A stretch of DNA of 64,000 nt from Niallia taxi. Lineage in GTDB: Bacteria; Bacillota; Bacilli; Bacillales; Cytobacillaceae. The notes under the pieces were generated by a model, which worked only from the letters and a program-made list of their open reading frames with translations, ran no database searches and was not told the origin of the DNA. The stretch's first letter is position 1, and every line of letters starts with the position of its first letter. Location of the stretch: contig NZ_RZTZ01000001.1 in NCBI RefSeq assembly GCF_004005475.1, positions 186,001 through 250,000 of the forward strand, given 5' to 3'. The position numbers were made by a program, and so were the translations under genes. Shown piece by piece: positions 63,963 through 64,000 of this stretch.

Positions 63963-64000
63963 TTACTCTTTATCCGCTGGATCGTTTACACGGTATGTCA
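63963..64000 (-). CDS. rpoZ: C-terminal end of RNA polymerase omega subunit (partial)
   Basis: The last 38 bases, read on the minus strand, give TYRVNDPADKE and a TAA stop. Position directly before coaBC-priA is where rpoZ lies in Bacillus. The visible tail is too short to prove identity; the call rests mainly on gene order and the terminator that follows. Confidence 0.55.
   Translation of the reverse strand, partial: TYRVNDPADKE

Overview
This window is core chromosome of an endospore-forming member of the Bacillaceae (low-GC Firmicutes). The gene order from rpoZ down to fliY follows the Bacillus subtilis 168 order as I remember it. The spore-coat gene spoVM (26 codons), prkC/prpC, codY, fapR and the long fla/che operon all support this. 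I cannot name the genus with confidence. A type I signal peptidase gene lies between rplS and rbgA, and rpe is missing between rsgA and thiN; both differ from B. subtilis 168. I saw no rRNA, tRNA, CRISPR array, insertion sequence or prophage.

Every gene except rpmB is on the minus strand, so transcription runs from high to low coordinates. From right to left: the tail of rpoZ, then coaBC-priA-def-fmt-rsmB-rlmN-prpC-prkC-rsgA-thiN (cofactor synthesis, replication restart, N-terminal formyl-methionine handling, rRNA methylation, Ser/Thr phospho-signalling, ribosome maturation), spoVM, the divergent rpmB, yloU-fakA, sdaAB-sdaAA-recG, the FapR-controlled lipid operon fapR-plsX-fabD-fabG, acpP, and rnc-smc-ftsY.

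An accessory patch at 33.6-35.3 kb separates ftsY from ylxM. It holds two small membrane-protein genes and about 0.7 kb of tandem REP-like palindromic repeats. Then come ylxM-ffh (with its own strong promoter), rpsP-khpA-ylqD-rimM-trmD, rplS, lepB-rbgA, rnhB-ylqG-ylqH (the last two look like a FliK-like/FlhB-like pair), sucC-sucD, dprA, topA, trmFO, xerC-hslV-hslU-codY, and the start of the fla/che operon: flgB-flgC-fliE-fliF-fliG-fliH-fliI-fliJ-ylxF-fliK-flgD-(TIGR02530-like)-flgE-swrD-fliL-fliM-fliY. The last gene runs off the left edge.

The themes are translation and protein targeting (Ffh, FtsY, YlxM, LepB, L19, S16, L28, RimM, TrmD, RbgA, RsgA), lipid synthesis (FapR regulon, FakA), chromosome upkeep (SMC, TopA, DprA, RecG, PriA, XerC) and flagellar basal body assembly. 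The least ordinary pieces are the REP-like array with compensating base changes, the ylqG-ylqH pair, a candidate catabolite-repression site on the sucCD promoter, and several unexplained palindromes in regulatory regions. I did not find a clearly new multi-gene system.
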